Counted from the stretch's first letter, positions 34,736 to 56,318 are shown. The stretch is 64,000 nucleotides of DNA from Medicago truncatula (GCF_003473485.1 NC_053042.1:46587762-46651761); one strand, 5' to 3'. Made by a program: numbers and translations. Notes: generated by a model not told the origin, from the sequence alone.

Positions 34736-36977
34736 CGGTTATGAAAAAGGTGAAAAATCACCTCATTACAAATGAATACTCAAACAAGATAATGGGTTAG
34801 GCCACCAAAAATGTTAAGAAAAAACAAAATTTGGATGATTTGCTTTTAGCCATTAATAAGATTGAAGCTTAATTTTATCAAGTAATTGTTGTAATGAAGC
34901 CTCTTTTTGTTGAAAAACATGAGTATTTCTTTCATTGCAGATCATCCACACACAACAAAGTCAAATGAGATTGAGAGTTAAGCGGATACTCTTTAGAAAG
35001 CCGTCTAAAGTCTCAAACTGAAGTAAATGATCCGATAAATGAACATGGTGAACCGTAACGAAACCAAACAAACTAGTTATGTCATACCAAATTTTTCCAA
35101 AAAAAATCGAAGAAGAGGAATAAGTGATTAACTAATTACGTAGAACCATGAACCATCGATCGAGTGAGTTTGGGGTGGTTCATGCTTTCTATATAAGTCG
35201 TTGTACACTAAGGCAAAGGTTGTAACCATGCGTCATGCGTGCCGTAAGCAGGCTCTGATGGGGGAACCCGTAGGAAGGGGGGACGATCCGCCGAATTCAC
35301 ATCAGAAATCGCCGGAACACAAACGAAATTTTGAATTGCGTATAGAAACAAAACGAACCACTTCTATTCTTGGAGCTCCTCCAATATACGACACCTACCC
35401 ACATAGATGAATATTTGGTTGAATGATGTGTCTCCTAATTAAGTTGTCGGTTGTAGGTAATCGATTTCACAGAAAATGCCAAACAAATAAATCTGAGTTT
35501 AAGGGAACATATGATTAATTGGCTTTGAGAATATTACTAGTCTATTCTTAGATCACATTTAGATCAATTTGAGTTGAGGGACTCTTGAATTTCTGTCAAT
35601 TTTTCAATAATTACGAGAGCCTTGAGCTTTGTATTTGACATGTTTGGGTCATAAAAGTTTATCTTACCTGTGTGACTAGAGCATAGACACACATAGAACT
35701 TGCATGACAAGTCATACATACACATATATTGGCATGTCATACGCAGTTTTTGTGAACGAAACAAACTCAACCTATTGTCACCACAAGACTTTATTCAAAT
35801 TTATTGTGATTTTTGATAAGCTACAAATTGATTGTGAATTCTTTACTGCACCAAACGAAATGAATTACACATAGTTCAAATTCAATTCATTTATCTTACC
35901 AACTCAATTTTCAGTTCATATTCCCGTGAATTGATATTGTTCTAGTCTTATTTTTATGTCTACTGAAATCCTCAAGTATTTATTTGGTTATTTATTCAAT
36001 CTTGCATTATTCCGTAAGAACAGAATAGCAAGTGGTGATAATCCTAATCCCATTGCATAATTCAACCTACTTTATGTATTTAAATTAAATTAGAAAAAAC
36101 ATACAGAAATGAGATAAGGCAAAATAAAGCAATTGTCTGCTATGAATATGATATTTGAGATAAAGCAAAATTAAGTTTTGTACAAAAAAGCAGCCAAACT
36201 ACTACTACTAGGAAGCTGATGATGCTGGAAAGAAACAAAGGCCTTGAGACATTCAGTTTTATGTCCAATACCATACACTGTGGAACTAGTGAATTGTCAT
36301 GTCACAATCCATGGAGCACCCACCCAACCCAAGCATGGATGGTTGAGCATATCTGCTAATAAAGCTGTTCTTTCCTGTCATGCAACCATCTCCAACTGTT
36401 GAAAAAAGCACATAACAATCAGTCATATTGAGCATCTTGTGTATGATTTATTTTTACCATTTCTTGGTTCTTGTATAAAGTTCCCTCCAAATCCCAATTC
36501 CATGTGGCAAAAGTAAAGGTAATACCCAATTTAGATCATTTCAAATATTTTTTTGCCATTTTGAAAAAAAAAGTTATACTTTGGCCAATAAATATTCAGC
36601 CTAATAAGTTTATTTTCTTAATTAATATTAAAAATTGACAATGAAGCTCAACTTAGTTGGTAAGACGCTTCACCTACACCAAAAAAAGGTCTGGGTTCAT
36701 GTCATGAGACGGAGAAATGGAGAACACTATTGATTGATCCCCTTTACAAAAAGGATGTTTTTTCAATGACATTAAACTACTTGGGGTTTTTAAATATGTA
36801 TTAAAATCCCAAAAAAAAAAGGTATTTAAAAAAATTGCAACTTTGTCCATAAGCTTATCAATAATTATGTAATTAAGCATGTGAACTACAAAAATTTGTA
36901 ACTCTAACAAATATAAAAACCTGAGTAAATCTAATTTATAGGCATGCATATATAACTTTTGATCACATATATTGGAC
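34736..36977. other. Intergenic, one GC-rich odd segment
   Basis: Mostly AT-rich. 35200-35410 is distinctly GC-richer, with an open frame of 69 codons, and may be a foreign (organellar) insert. 36640-36715 looks like a worn tRNA-derived SINE (TTAGTTGGTAAG, then GGGTTCATGTC). The segment 36180-36700 probably includes the 3' UTR of the tetraspanin gene. Confidence 0.4.
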
Positions 36978-37917
36978 TTACCAATGGTAATCCCATCTGG
37001 GTCTAACTTTGGTCATCCGATTTTCACCATATGGATAATCTGTTTCAGCTCTTCTTGCATTTCTAAAAGCACAACATCCAATTGAATAAATCCCTATGAG
37101 CAAAATAAGCATTGTGACAGTTAGAACTGATAGCTTATGCCAATTCCTTCTTATGTCTTCAAGTACACCAGCTTTGCATGAATCACACTCATAACATAGC
37201 AATGTTGGTTCATTGCTCCATTTGTAGCAATCTGAGTCTTGTGTCATCATCACTGCTTCCATATTGTAATTGCATGCAGTTGGTGGCTTACAACATCCTG
37301 ACTACATTAACCATAACTTAGCATTAATCAATTTCACATTCAAAAAATGTTATTTTGTAACTTTAGTAGTAGTAATATATTTATTGAAAATTGAGCTAGT
37401 AACTTAAACTAATTATAATTTGTACCTGTATTGGAGACATATCATTCTGCATGTAATCCAAAGGGGTCCAAGAGGCAAGTTTGTCACAAGTTTTAGACCC
37501 TAAAATACAATTCTTTATAGTATTCCAATAACGAGGATCTTGTATTCTTTTCTTCAACCAAGGTGAATAATCTGTAAGATGATACTCACTATAAGATCTA
37601 CCAGGCACTTCTACACCACCACCTTTACTAGTCACACCAAAACCAAATATAGTCAAACCTAATAGTGCTACTATTAGCAATAACATAATCACCAAGTACA
37701 ACCATAGTGCACATGCAACATGAAAACAAGCACCAATGAAACCAGCTAATGATATCACAAGTACAATAAAACCTATTACAAGAAGTGGTGTTTGGAGAAA
37801 ATTTGCACAAGTTGTACTGCTCCTTGCCATCCATAGTCCTGCTCCAATTATTGGTATGGATGCTAAAAGTGTTAACAAGTTTAAGAGCCCTATCACTGTG
37901 TTACTGAACCTATACAT
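36978..37917 (-). CDS. Tetraspanin, TET5/6 type (2 exons, 271 aa)
   Basis: Exons on the minus strand: 37917-37426 (164 codons) and 37301-36978, joined phase 0 across a GT-AG intron of 124 bp. There are four membrane helices, at about residues 6-30, 43-64, 70-95 and 219-241. The large extracellular loop lies between helices 3 and 4 and carries the plant hallmark GCCKPP (166-171) and further cysteine pairs (CYECDSC). The C-terminal tail YPYGENRMTKVRPRW resembles that of Arabidopsis TET5/TET6 as I remember it. Tetraspanins organise membrane microdomains at the plasma membrane and on vesicles. The ATG at 37917 is directly followed by the first helix, and no upstream alternative is needed. The exact paralogue is an inference. 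Confidence 0.93.
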
Positions 37918-39771
37918 TTCTCTTACTCTTAATTGCTCTCTAAAGTTTTTTTTCCTATATTTGTTTCTTCTTGTGGTGTCTTTATATCTATTTATAAAAG
38001 GGAGAGAGAGGTACTTAGTTTGAATGGTGTATTCAGAAACTTTAGTTCAAGTATTGTGAAAATGAGTGAATGATCATGACATTGTACTTAGTTGTTAAGG
38101 AAGTTATTATTCATTCAGAATGACATATTTGCCCTTCTTGCTTGCCTCATTTATTTAGAATTTGAGTTTTGTCTAACTCTAATGACTTTGATACCAACTT
38201 AAAATTTGGGTTCAACATAATTCAACCATACAAAATCAGTTTAGAATAAAAAAAATATCTTTCACTTATAAACATATTTTAGGTTTAATCTCGTTCAATG
38301 TGTGGCTCTTAACAAATTTTCCGACTTTTTTTCAAGTGACTAAATGTCTGAATTGACATATTTATCCATATATATCTCATGTGAGTCATGTTGTAGATCA
38401 ATTCACAAAGGCATAAATTCCATGTGCATATAGACAAGGCAAGCAAAGAATTAACAACTAGTGATGGTCATTTTGGTAACTACAACAAATGATGCTATTG
38501 ATTTTTGGGTTATATGGACCCCATTTGGACTTGTTTGTGAAGCAAGATCATGAACCTGATTTGGTTATTCTTGGATGGGTATTATAGAATAGTATAGTAT
38601 ATAATATATAGTATACGGAATTTGGATGCTCTTTCTTTCTTATCCTGTCTCATCTAATTTTAATGGTCATATTATACCATGTGTGATATGTCTTGTAGGC
38701 TCCATATAATGTACCCTAATTCTTTTTCTTTTTGTTTGTTAAAAAGAAGTTCCACTAAGCTTTAAATCGTCGATGACAAATATACTTTAGCAAAGCACCT
38801 CGTGTTGTTGATATATTGTCTTCTACCATTTGAAATTTAAAATGAAAAAGCTATTTTTGTAAAAGTATTCCCAAAAACCCTTTTCCCCATATCACCCAAT
38901 TTTGAGAGTGAAATGAGATCTATAAGAAATTGCATGGTATTACTATTACTCATCGACACGCATGTGCATAATATTAAATTCGAGAGGGGTACAAGGTGAC
39001 TATTGAGGCTAAGTGATTTGTGATCATTTTTCAGTAGGTTGATGGTAACATTTTTTTGTATTATAAATGTGATTACTGTTAAAACTTAAAACCGAATTTA
39101 TTCTTTATTCAAAGTTGACTTGAGTCAGAGGGAATAGATTCTTGTTAGGTCGACCAAAAGTAATTCAAAGAAAATATTTAATGGGCTCACATTTACTAGT
39201 ACATAATATGGGCAAAACCCATACAAATTGAAAATCTATAGGCTTCTAAAATTTCTGTCAGACATCTGAAAAAGACCAAAATACCCTCAACTTGTTAAGT
39301 ATCCTTCCTGTCTTTATCTGAAATCCAGGCTTTTATAAGACGAAAAATAGGGGTATCAACTGCCACTTTGCAAGTGAAATGAGGTATCACTTGGTTGCAG
39401 CCCCTCTCACCCATTCTTGAAATGAGGTATATCAAATGAATATAGGCATGTGACACAAATTGATCCTCTCATGTGTAATTTTTACATGAGAGAGGTAAAG
39501 TGTCATCTCTCACCATTCCAAAGAAGAGATAAACAAGTTAGAAATTTAGATGTGATGAATTTAATTGGTGAGAGATTACATTTTATTCCCTCATCTGAAA
39601 ATTACAATTGTTATATAAAAAAATTACACTTGAGAGACACCTCATGTAAGGTGAGAGAGAGCTATCAACATTATTGAGAATACACCATGAAATTTGGGTA
39701 TAATTTACCGAATAGTAGATAATTTCATACATAAACTCAATTTAAAGCGGGTTTGAGTAGGATATTCAAAA
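37918..39771 (-). other. Upstream region of the tetraspanin gene and spacer
   Basis: The first ~120 bases read as a leader on the minus strand. 38230-38330 holds fragments of the dispersed repeat also seen at 11945-12075 (CACTTATAAACATATTTTAGG, CAATGTGTGGCTCTTAAC). Beyond that I see AT-rich spacer without genes. Confidence 0.4.
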
Positions 39772-40318
39772 GGGTTAAATATATTTTTGATCCCTGTAAA
39801 ATTGAGACTTTTTAAGTTTAGTCTTTAATTTTAATAGTTTTTTTAGTCCGTGTAAAAATTTTTGCTCTCAGTTTTAGTCCCTTCTAAATTCAAATCTGTT
39901 TAATTATGTTTAAACTCTTAAGTTTTAGAAAAATCTTTTGTAGACGTGTTAAGAATATTACTAAAAGTTCATCCAAAAAAATTAGCTCAAAATTTAATTT
40001 CTACGTTCAGATTTTCGTTACTTTTGTCGTTTAAGAAAAATCATATTTAATTCATCTCATGTTAAAAAATTCTAATTTTTTTTTTTTGGATAACAAAAAA
40101 TTCTAAATTTTAGTAAATGAACCTTTTATAATCTTCTAAAAGTGTCTCCGAAAAATCGTTAAAAAATTTAAGAGTTTAAGGATAATTAAAAAAATAGTTT
40201 TAGCAAAGACTAAAATTGCATGTAATTTTTTTTGTAGGAATAAAAAATATATTAAAATTAAGTAAGGACTAAACTTAAAAGTTCTCAATTTTATAGGGAC
40301 CAAAAACATAATTAACCC
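39772..40318. mobile_element. Non-autonomous MULE-type element, 9-bp target duplication
   Basis: The left end GGGTTAAATATATTTTTGAT and the complement of the right end GGGTTAATTATGTTTTTGGT form inverted repeats that continue with CCCTGTAAAATTGAGA / CCCTATAAAATTGAGA. The 9-mer TATTCAAAA flanks both sides perfectly (39763-39771 and 40319-40327). This repeat type is abundant in legume genomes. 547 bp, with no coding capacity. Confidence 0.85.
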
Positions 40319-40796
40319 TATTCAAAACACAGTATTATTATACATTGTTAAAGTGGTCTTACAAGTTTGAACCAAAAAAAAAAAAAAGTGGTCTTACAAC
40401 TAGTTATTTTCATGTCCATGCAAGATTATTTTGATGTCAATCATTACTTTTTTGAACAAGGATGTCAATCATTACTGTCCACATTTTTTTAAATGTGATA
40501 TTACTGCACACATTGTTACGGTTAATTTGTTTTATAGATTTGTCTGTCTGTCTGGCTTGTAATCTTGCATAATGAAAACTATATAAAGAATAACACTCAT
40601 AAAAATTATCACATTTTCGGTAACAAATAAAATAGAAGAAAACTACTATTGGTACATTTATCAAATTTAATTTCCAGGCAGAGAGGCAAGATGGAACTCA
40701 TGAGAAATGCATTCCTTATTCTGTCTCAGCCTGTTCCATGTATATGGTTATTTTGGTTCTTCTATACTTGAAGTGGAAAAGAGAAAATGCATCTGA

Positions 40797-46380
<5,584 letters not shown>

Positions 46381-46409
46381 GTTGCAAATGATTTTGAGAT
46401 TTTTTCTTC

Positions 46410-46630
46410 AGGTTTGCAGCTTCCCTATTGCACAACCAGCGTAGCAATTGGTGTATGCTGTTATGTTGTTGCTGGCGTAGCAGGACTGTTCACTTGTGGG
46501 ATATTGTTGATGAAAATTGCGCCAATTAGTCATCGTGCAGCTGAAATTTTTGCAGCAGTGGCGCGCAACCAATGATATGTCCCTGTGCAGCAGGCAGGAA
46601 TGTCCACTTGTGGTAAAATAATGTTAGTGA
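46410..46630 (+). other. Unidentified short open segment with internal repeat
   Basis: After a TTCTTCAG acceptor-like site, 46412-46575 reads open for about 54 codons: hydrophobic and Cys-rich, containing VAGVAGLFTCGILLMK, and ending in a stop. Words GCAGGACTGTTCACTTGTGG and GCAGGAATGTCCACTTGTGG recur about 120 bp apart. I do not recognise it; it may be an exon relic. Confidence 0.25.
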
Positions 46631-46785
46631 TGCATTTTGCAACAAAACAAATTAAGTCTTGCAGTTTTTCTCAATGATTAAAATCGATTTTCACTCTTAT
46701 TTGTTTAATCCATTCAATAAGCTTTATATCATTATACGTTCTCAAAAGGGGGTCTAATAAGTAATTAGTATTTCCATTATATGCA

Positions 46786-46870
46786 AGCAGACAGACAAAT
46801 ATATAAAACAAATTAATAGAACAAAATCGGCAACAATGTGTGAAGTAATATCATATTAAAAAATGTGAGC
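46786..46870 (-). repeat. Inverted copy of the segment 40471-40556
   Basis: The reverse complement reads CACATTTTTTAATATGATAT, CACACATTGTTG, AATTTGTTTTATATATTTG and TCTGTCTGC, matching 40471-40556 beyond the 3' end of SCPL copy A. The following sequence (46960-47130) matches copy A in direct orientation, so this piece was inverted relative to its neighbours. Confidence 0.75.
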
Positions 46871-47205
46871 ACTAATGTTGACATCCAGGAGCTAAATGCA
46901 AAGTTTAAACTTTTCATTTATGAGAACAGTTTTCTGCACAAGATGTCACATTAATCTTGCATAGTGAAAACTAAATAAAGAATAACACTTCTATAAAAAT
47001 AATCACATTTTCAATTGAAGAACTACTATTGGTAGATTTATCAAATTTAATTTCCAGGCGGAGATGCAAGATGGAACTCATGAGAAATGCATTCCTTATT
47101 CTGTCTCAGCCTGTTCCATGTATATGAATTGAAGTTATTCTTAAGAATGTAAGGTACTTTTTTGGTTCTTCTGTACTTGAAGTGAAAAAGAACAAACGCT
47201 TCTCA

Positions 47206-50800
<3,595 letters not shown>

Positions 50801-50870
50801 GTGTAATAAGGAAATAAAAACAGAAATACTAAGGAAAATGCCTCGGAAAATTTGCACCCGTTAACGCGTA

Positions 50871-51016
50871 TATTACTAATGTTTTTTATTGTGTTAACGC
50901 GTATAAATTATGAACAGTGTTGATTACAAAATTTGATTAAAATTATTACTAATGTTTTTTATTATTTTAACGCGTATAAATTATGAACAGTGTTGATTAC
51001 AAAAAAAAATTATTAA
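50871..51016. repeat. 73-bp tandem duplication
   Basis: Two units starting TATTACTAATG at 50871 and 50944, each with AACGCGTATAAATTATGAAC. The near identity indicates a recent event. Confidence 0.85.
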
Positions 51017-51267
51017 AATTATAAGTATATGTGTTTGTGACTTTCAAATAAGGATGCTATTGAAATGATAAAAAATAAAAAAAAAAGTCGGTCTAAAATC
51101 ACATATCTCACTTATATATTGTTATAGATTATTGAATTTAGAGATTCATATTAAAGATAAGAATATATTAAATTGTGATGTCTATAAAAAAGAATATGTT
51201 AAATTAAAACAAAATTTTCAATAAAATTCATAATTTAAAAATAATAATACTACATTATTAAAAAAAT

Positions 51268-51378
51268 TAAGAAGCTAAATTAGTCCACTTAAATTGGCAC
51301 CTGAGAGAATCGAACCTCGGACCTCAAGGAGGACCACACTCCCAGATCTCAAGTCAATACCACCATGCCAACCCAAAT
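51268..51378 (-). repeat. tRNA-derived SINE, minus strand
   Basis: On the minus strand, box A (GTTGGCATGGTGGTATTG) lies at 51372-51355 and box B (GAGGTTCGATTC) at 51318-51307, as in a tRNA promoter. The rest does not form a tRNA. A more degraded copy is at 17183-17294. Confidence 0.7.
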
Positions 51379-51379
51379 A

Positions 51380-52640
51380 GGTTAATACTATATTATTAGT
51401 TATTAATTAATAAATAGTTATTCAAAAAGTTTAAAATAAAAAGATTTGATTAATTAGAAACCTTTGGACTATAAGTATCTATTTAAAAAAATAAATAAAG
51501 AAAGCATTGCTTGTGTAATTTTTTTAGAGGGGATTTTTTTAGAATATCCATAGTATTTAATGTTTGCATGATTTCTTCAGAGAAGATGTCACAGTTTTCA
51601 AATTTGATTGGTAGGCCTTTTGACAATTATTTTCAACTTTGTAGGCCATTGTGTTGGGAAGGTTTTTGATTAACCTGTTTTTTGTTTGAAAAGATTGGAG
51701 ACAGAGTATTAAAATTCTATGACAACCATAGCAGATGAAATGACAAGCATGCCTTCACTAGTGGTAAAAAAACTTCAAATAAAATGGGATGAGTTTACGG
51801 ATTGACTAGTGAATAGTTGTAAATAGTTCTTCACCATAACAAACAAGATTCAAAGTTGTTTTCTTTTGCTTTAATGGAAGAAGCAAAGAAGTGAAAGTAA
51901 GAGGGGTCACCATTTGTTTGAACATGTTCGTGCTTCAGTGGCCTATGAGCTAGGGCCAACAAAAAAAAAAAAACTCAATGCCAAACATTTGATTGTTAAA
52001 TCTTTGTAATTTCCTTTTTGTTAACAATTTTTGTGCTTTGAATCGATTTTGTTAATATATTTATCTTTTTTTTTTGTTTGAAAAATATGCATTTTCTAAT
52101 AAGAAAAAAATTTAGCTTATCTTCTATCAAAAGAGAAACACACCGACGATATATTTGATTTCGAGATGAAATAAATAAAAGAGAAATAGTGTAAGAAGAG
52201 AGAAAGACATAAGAAATATACTATATATGATTTACGGTGTATTTGGTAGAGGTGAAATTGTAGAGAGAAAAATGCAGGCGAGAGAAATAGGGGAGAGATA
52301 CATAATCTCTTATGTTTGGTTGAGGAGAGAAATGCACAAGAGTAAGAGAAGAAGAGAGAAAGACATAAAGAAATATACTAGATATGATTTCTAATGTGTG
52401 TGTTTTGGTTAGCCATTTGGAATTTATTAAAATTTGTTAATTATCTCACAACTAAGTTTTTCTTTTATTGTTCAAAGGAGTTATTACAATGGTGGAGGTT
52501 AGCCATTTGGAATATTTGTACAATTTCAGGTTGAGGTGTACCTTCAACAATGATTATAAGTCATGGTTCGATCGCATTTAAATTCCTTATTTTGATAGAC
52601 TTGTTTGTTCAAGGTCTTTTTGAAGATTATCTTTCACTGG
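51380..52640. other. Intergenic with a dispersed direct repeat
   Basis: AT-rich. Two copies of a ~43-bp segment (GAAGAGAGAAAGACATAA, then GAAATATACTA) lie about 156 bp apart near 52193 and 52349. No gene is visible. Confidence 0.45.
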
Positions 52641-52899
52641 GCAATCATCTCTTTCTTCGGTGAGTATACGAAGAAATCTTAAAAGAATATTTTTAGAGTC
52701 GCAACATTGTAGTCAATTCATTTTGGTGACTAAGTATACTTCAAAAGATAATGTATATTTTAGAATCTTGCCATGTTTAAATATGTGTTGTTTCATTTCA
52801 TACTTAATGACTTTTAAAGTATCGATAATTTTGATGATGCTTTGTTATCGGGTAATGGATAATCCAAGTGTTGAATGCATTGTATTATTCATTGGGCTT

Positions 52900-53335
52900 C
52901 CTTATTGACTATTGAATTAGAGTGATGTTATGGTGATCTTCTTTTCGTGATGTTGAGTTTCTTATAGCACCTGCACATTTAGAGAAATTGTTGGTAGATA
53001 AATTATTATTTTTCATAAGCAAAGTAGTTTTGTTTCTAACAAGGCTACCTCGTATAACATATTGGTTATCCAAGAAATCATTCGTATACAGTTCTTAAGT
53101 TTAACTTTGAGAAAGCTTTTGACAGGTTGCATTGGAGTTTCATCTCTGGGTTATTTTCTATTCTTGGCATTCCTTTTGATATTCATAATCTCACTGTATC
53201 TTACATCACAACGACTTCTGATGATATTAACTGGAATGGATGTCCCACACACTACTAGTTATAAACTTACAGAGGTTTACATCAAGGTGATCATATCTCA
53301 TCTTATGTTTTTATCTAATGTATGGAGAGAGACTA
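52900..53335 (+). mobile_element. Decayed LINE reverse transcriptase fragment
   Basis: Broken frames show reverse-transcriptase landmarks: QSSFVSNKATSYNILVIQE near 53020-53076, FNFEKAFDRLHW (the KAFD motif) near 53101-53135, and a GLHQGD-like turn near 53276. Frameshifts and stops separate them, so this is a dead relic. It belongs to the plant LINE type, as does the RNase H remnant at 34389. The region 52640-52900 before it may be part of the same relic but shows no motif. Confidence 0.6.
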
Positions 53336-53351
53336 GGTCATTTAATTGAAA

Positions 53352-54321
53352 ATTACATTCACCTCCATTGAGGTTTTACTAAACAACACAAAAACCCCCT
53401 CTAGTTTTAAAAAATCACTCACCTCCCTTGAATGTTAAAGGTGTTTACCATTGTTACATATAGAGATTGATAAGGTTTGTCTTCTAGAGCCTCTTTCTCC
53501 CCCCATCAACCACTCATCCACTTTTGTTTTCGTTTTCTTCTGATTCAATCTTCAAACTCAAAGAGTTGTCAATGTTCCTTGGTTTTCTTTGTTGAATTAT
53601 TAAACTCAAACCCACCACATTTGATTTGGGAGAATACTAAATATATTTTTGGATTTACTTTCTATAATTTTGGGTTTCGTACCGTTTATTTTGATGTGAA
53701 TTTATTCTAATTTTTTGTGTGTGTGGATATCTCATTTTTCTATTTGATTTGAGAGAACAAAAAATATATTGACCGATTTATTATGTTGTCTACTAAACAA
53801 TTCCAGATCATTTTTCACAAGAAATGGTATTTTTTCTTGTACCAAAAAAAAAAAAATGGTATTTTTTTCCTTAAGCTTCTTCAAGTTAAATTCGGTGATT
53901 CCAAATTGCAATTGATGGGTCTTGTGAAAGAAATATGATGGGTGTTATAATTTATGTTGTGATGCTATTTCACTCAATTTCACTATCTCATTTTCTCATC
54001 TCTATCAAAAACACTCGCCAATTATTCTTCTTGCCATAAAAACGACATTGCTGCTGCTACTACTACATAGATGACACATAATGGTAGCAATTTTATTTTT
54101 GAGAAACATATTTGTCCTTATAACAATGATGTTGATGATGCCGTTTAAAACAAAAAGATTACATAATCATCAACTGTTGACTCTTAACAAAGTATGAACG
54201 CCGTGAGTTTAGAGGGGTATGTGTGACATTTGGAGAAAAAATAAAGCGAGGTTATTGTTCATTTTAAAACTAGAGGGGTGTTTGTGTTATTTAGCAAAAC
54301 TTCAAGGGAGATGAATGTAAT
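53352..54321. mobile_element. Long-TIR DNA element (about 60-bp inverted ends)
   Basis: The left end ATTACATTCACCTCCATTGA and the complement of the right end ATTACATTCATCTCCCTTGA begin an inverted repeat that runs about 60 bp to CTAGTTTTAAAA. The interior of about 850 bp is T-rich and has leader-like C/T sequence at 53480-53620 but no transposase. Long TIRs suggest a MULE-type element, yet I found no matching target duplication. Confidence 0.65.
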
Positions 54322-54689
54322 ATTTCCTTAATATTAATATTTGGCGTCCCTGCAGTTTTGGTAAAGGTAAAAAGTTTGTTTTTCCCATATTTTCTTCGCA
54401 TATGATACTATCTTAGTGGATGAAGATATGATACCATACAGCTTCAAAGTTTTTAAAAGCGTAACCTATATATAAAGAAAATAGCTACTTTTAGGAGGAT
54501 TTTGGACTGACTTTTTTGTTATTTCAATTATACCCTTAAACAAATGTTCTTATAATAATTTTATATTTATTTTGTGTTATTAAAAAAAAAAAATTTTGAT
54601 TATATTTGTTATACTATTGTTGTCATTGAAAAAATAAATATTGTTTGTTGAGTTTGTTACATGTTAAAGTCACAATTATATATATGAGA

Positions 54690-55066
54690 TATGATCAAAT
54701 GACACCAAGATGTAAAATTAAATTTGACACCAAATCTTAGTCATTAATACTCATTTAATCTAATGGCTCTCATTAATTCATTAAGTGCTCACATGTTTGA
54801 TCAAATGATCCACCTTTTAATTTTAAAAATAATTTATTCTTTCTTCTTTTAATTTTAGAGAATTTTTGGAGCTAGGGCCAAAAGATGGATCATTTGATCA
54901 CTTGATGGATCAAAGAATAAATTATTTCTAAAATTAAAAGGTGGGTCACTTGATCAAGCATGTGAACACTTAATGAATTGATGTGAACCTTTAGATTAAA
55001 ACTATATTAATGGTTAGGATTTGATGTCAAATTTAATTTGACACTTTGGTATCATTTGATCCTATC
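54690..55066. mobile_element. Foldback MITE with about 155-bp arms
   Basis: The left arm (54690-54845) and the complement of the right arm (about 54905-55066) share ATCAAATGA, AATTAAATTTGACA, AATTCATTAAGTG, TCACATG and CACCTTTTAATTTTA in the same order. The spacer is about 60 bases. A transcript would fold into a long hairpin. The mismatches show that it is not brand new. Confidence 0.8.
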
Positions 55067-56318
55067 CCTATATATATATATATATATATATAGGTAGGAT
55101 CCGTTGACACCAGGTGTAAGTCAAATGACTTACACCAAATCTCCTATATATAGACACACACACACACATTATTGTTTGTAATTTACACGCAAATTTTTAT
55201 AAAATTTCGTTGATAATCTATACACATCAGGACAATAAAAAGAGTGAAAAAGACATGCACTATTAATTATAATGATAATATTAGTAATAATAATAATAAT
55301 AATAAAAATTACGGGGGGCAATTTAATTTTAAAACACTCACAAGGATCGAAAACAAAAAATCATGAACTTACATAATAACAAAAATTAAATTGTGACAAT
55401 ATCATATAAAAATCAAAAGAGTATAACCCCATTAGTTTGTCACATTATATAAAACGTACTCTAAACCCAAATGTAAATCGCATAAGCAATAGCTGATTTT
55501 TTTTTGTAAGGAAAGCGATAGCTTACTTATTAAAAATGTAAATTAAATATAAATCTACTACGACATGATACGCCGATCACTCATTCTCTTCAACTTTGAT
55601 CCCTTTATCGAGTATTATCGTCTCCTCATCTAGTCGTACAAAGGAGTACGAAAGTAGCCATGTGATAACATATGGAGGGAGTCATCAATTCTAAAAATTT
55701 AACCGAATGAAGCGTATGAGATTCAAAAAATCATAATCGCCTCTGATAATATGAATCAAGTCATTTTATTATTTTTGTAATCAAATCATCTTGATCTGCA
55801 CAAACAAACAAAACTTGCAACCCTCCACCCACTCATCTCGATGTTTTAATTTGTAAGTTTAACATATTGTCTAGTTGAAACAGAAATCCGTCTGGAGATG
55901 ATAATTCACTATTGTATTACTTAGAACAGTTTGTTACACCGGCCGAATTTGTCATCAATTGACTTTGGATGACCCTTTAGTTTCTTATAAAAAGCATCAG
56001 AGTGAGTATTAAACAATAAGATCACAAGATAATTCAACCACCATAAGAAAAAGTCAAACAAGAATTTCAAATTAACAAGTTCACATAATCAATATGGAGG
56101 TTTTCTTCTTTTTTGATGGACAAAAATTTTATTACTCTTCTATAACACTATTCATTGTCTACAGTGATGGTGTTGGAAGCTAGAAAAAAAATTACCTTAG
56201 ACGCTCTCATTCCTATAAAAAGTTCTACAACACACAACATAATCACAAAGATAAAGGAGCAATAGACGAATTTTAGAATAAAGAAATGCTAAGTGATTAC
56301 TCGAGGGACTTGAAATAC

